64,000 nucleotides of DNA from Aquimarina sp. AU58. GTDB lineage: Bacteria > Bacteroidota > Bacteroidia > Flavobacteriales > Flavobacteriaceae. The translations under genes were made by a program, and so were the position numbers. Positions 62,858-64,000 of this stretch are shown here, piece by piece. The notes under the pieces are model-generated. The model had not been told where the DNA came from. It did not search any database and was given only the letters and a program-made list of their open reading frames with translations. Position 1 is the stretch's first letter. Every line of letters begins with the position of its first letter. Location: contig NZ_OMPD01000014.1 of the NCBI RefSeq assembly GCF_900312745.1, forward strand, positions 3,038,001-3,102,000. Reading direction: 5' to 3'.

Positions 62858-62927
62858 ATTCCGATTTTATGAACTCTTGATTTTTATTTTATCCGTATTT
62901 ATGTATATTTGTTCTGATAATCGGAAT
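62858..62927. promoter_or_regulatory. Divergent control region with an inverted operator pair and a promoter
   Basis: ATTCCGATT (62858-62866) and its exact complement AATCGGAAT (62919-62927) lie 52 bases apart between the XRE gene and the divergent 63-aa gene. Between them is a -7-like TATATTTG (62904-62911) reading right; a TTG at 62877-62879 is a possible -33, though 24 bases away is long. A repressor bound at both half-sites would cover this promoter. A TAAATTTA at 62834-62841 could be the leftward -7. Confidence 0.5.
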
Positions 62928-62949
62928 ATTTAATCTTAAAACAAGAATA

Positions 62950-63141
62950 ATGCCAAGTTCAAGATATACAAAAGCACAGCTAGAACAGATAGTACATACG
63001 CAATTAGATAATTTAAATGCGATTCATGACTTATTACGTATTATGAAGCTTCAAAATGAATTAATTGAAAATGCTAATAAAAAATTAAAGGATGAAGTAA
63101 TTGATTTTAAGAAACGAGTTAATTATGGGAGTGGTAAATAA
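62950..63141 (+). CDS. Small hypothetical protein, 63 aa, divergent from the XRE regulator
   Basis: I recognise no family. The protein is almost entirely helical and highly charged (KAQLEQIVHTQLDNLNAIHD, then KLQNELIENANKKLKDEVID), suggesting a coiled coil or dimer. It faces away from the XRE gene behind a TATATTTG promoter element. This arrangement is typical of phage-like or toxin-antitoxin control regions, but no toxin is recognised. Confidence 0.6.
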   Translation: MPSSRYTKAQLEQIVHTQLDNLNAIHDLLRIMKLQNELIENANKKLKDEVIDFKKRVNYGSGK

Positions 63142-63229
63142 TAATATAAATATTGATTTATTCATCATTTCCTTTTCTTCCTTTACCAAATAAATAAATA
63201 AATTAATACAACACTTGACAATGATAATA

Positions 63230-63556
63230 TTATGATAGAATAAAGTATAACAGTTTGTTAAGTTTTTCTTCTAATTCATTTATTATATTTTCCCAATGTT
63301 CTTGCCATCTTTTACTCCCTCTATTTACAAGATACCAAGCAAAAGAAAAAAAACAGCCAATAGAACAAATAATTAAAATATATTCAATATCAATTTTATT
63401 TTCTTTGCTATAAGCTATTAATGAAGCAAAAAAACCTGCATAAATTACAGCAAGAAACCCCCAAAAATACTGAGCTCTTTTCCAGTAATGCGTTATTTCA
63501 AAATCACGAAGCTCATACGCTCTTTTTAATTGTTCTTCAAGCTTTTCTTCAGTCAT
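63230..63556 (-). CDS. RipA-like two-TM membrane protein, short C-terminus
   Basis: This 108-residue protein has a helical start (EEKLEEQLKRAYELRDFEIT), two hydrophobic segments (about residues 31-49 and 58-76) and the tail RGSKRWQEHWENIINELEEK. From memory this resembles the RipA family of octameric membrane proteins, whose members usually extend further at the C-terminus; here the protein ends soon after, so it may be trimmed. Its ATG overlaps the stop of the upstream partial gene (ATGA). Confidence 0.65.
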   Translation of the reverse strand: MTEEKLEEQLKRAYELRDFEITHYWKRAQYFWGFLAVIYAGFFASLIAYSKENKIDIEYILIICSIGCFFSFAWYLVNRGSKRWQEHWENIINELEEKLNKLLYFILS

Positions 63557-64000
63557 TTCTTTTTTTTTTGAGTTAAATCAATTAATTCTTTTAATTCGAT
63601 TAAGTTTTTTAAGTTTACATTATCTTCTACGTAATAAGAATCACAATATTTTTTTATATCCTTTGCATAATTTATAGCAAATACTTCTAATTGTTTTATT
63701 TTAATAATAATTGTACCTAAATCTTGTGTTAGTTTTTCTATACCGTCAATTTCAAAAGGCACACGATTTTTTTGCAACAATAATAACTCGTTAAATAATG
63801 GTTCATAATATGTGATTTTTAAATCTGTTAAATCAGAATCAATTGTAGAGTTATTAATACTATTATTTATATAATCTGTATAGTTTCTATAATTTAACCA
63901 AAAATCTGTTAATGATTTAAAATAAGGAAAATTAAAAAGGTTATAAGGAGGTATGTGATAAGTCTGAATGTATTTATTTCTAATGTTATGTAAGTCTGTA
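63553..64000 (-). CDS. Hypothetical protein, 5' end beyond the window
   Basis: The leftward frame is open without a stop to the window edge, giving about 148 visible C-terminal residues; a TTG near 63780 is internal to it. Visible text is helical and rich in Asn, Tyr, Ile and Lys (for example IKQLEVFAINYAKDIKKY), ending in QKKKK. There is no recognisable domain. It overlaps the RipA-like gene by 4 bases, so they are translated together. Confidence 0.7.
   Translation of the reverse strand, partial: TDLHNIRNKYIQTYHIPPYNLFNFPYFKSLTDFWLNYRNYTDYINNSINNSTIDSDLTDLKITYYEPLFNELLLLQKNRVPFEIDGIEKLTQDLGTIIIKIKQLEVFAINYAKDIKKYCDSYYVEDNVNLKNLIELKELIDLTQKKKK

Noticed and set aside
63230-63300. Frameshift at the 3' end of the RipA-like gene
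   Set aside because: I read the alternative frames after the WENIINELEEK segment and found no convincing continuation; a naturally short C-terminus is equally likely.

Overview
The window is AT-rich chromosomal DNA from a member of the Bacteroidota, most likely a marine Flavobacteriaceae. The evidence is the gene content: an ABC-2 permease fused to an M1 peptidase, DUF5916, DUF2490, DUF4251 and DUF6249 proteins, many Cys-lipoproteins, LytTR/LytS-type two-component genes and a compact glycogen operon. Bacteroidota-type promoter elements (TAnnTTTG) and hairpin/T-tract terminators are also visible. The genus is not determined. I saw no rRNA, tRNA, CRISPR array or transposase.

Layout: 0-6 kb holds the 3' part of an ankyrin/metallophosphatase gene and an ABC exporter whose permease carries an M1 aminopeptidase. 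6-10.4 kb holds a patatin phospholipase with a membrane partner, then envelope proteins of unknown role. 10.5-18.6 kb holds a prolyl oligopeptidase, a DUF2490 protein with a periplasmic alpha-carbonic anhydrase, an alginate-export-like porin and a probably exported SDR. 18.6-26.9 kb holds a LytTR regulator/sensor pair, a DUF5916 protein, a serine hydrolase / DUF6249 / ECF sigma / membrane-protein operon and an OMPLA phospholipase. 27-32 kb holds a CPA-type antiporter with a WYL regulator, a flavin monooxygenase and an AlkC/AlkD-like HEAT protein. 32.6-39.7 kb is a glycogen operon (glgA-glgC-glgB-GH31). 39.8-43.5 kb holds an M48 lipoprotein protease, a UMF1-type MFS transporter, a lipocalin-like lipoprotein and an OmpA lipoprotein.

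43.6-51.3 kb is the most coherent unit: ten genes in one direction with very short or overlapping junctions. In order they encode an FAD oxidoreductase, a SAM methyltransferase, a type III polyketide synthase, an enoyl-reductase-like SDR with Tyr-X6-Lys, a lipoprotein, a FabZ-like dehydratase, an alpha/beta hydrolase, a FabF-like ketosynthase, an acyl carrier protein and a phosphopantetheinyl transferase. I read it as a dedicated fatty-acyl line feeding a type III PKS, followed by ring methylation and oxidation, making an alkylresorcinol, alkylpyrone or quinone lipid. I do not know a characterised product.

51.4-64 kb is accessory in character. It holds a 1350-residue WGR-LRR-HEAT-DUF4132 protein with an overlapping small partner, and a YceI protein. 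A trypsin/V8-like protease with a long acidic N-terminus and no signal peptide follows, with a stand-alone carboxypeptidase-regulatory-like domain and a 52-residue basic protein downstream. Next come a Bcr/CflA-type efflux pump and small envelope proteins. After about 61.3 kb there is an unusual 0.9-kb non-coding stretch with repeats, then an XRE-regulator control region and small hypothetical membrane genes. This may be the edge of a genomic island. The last gene runs off the window.
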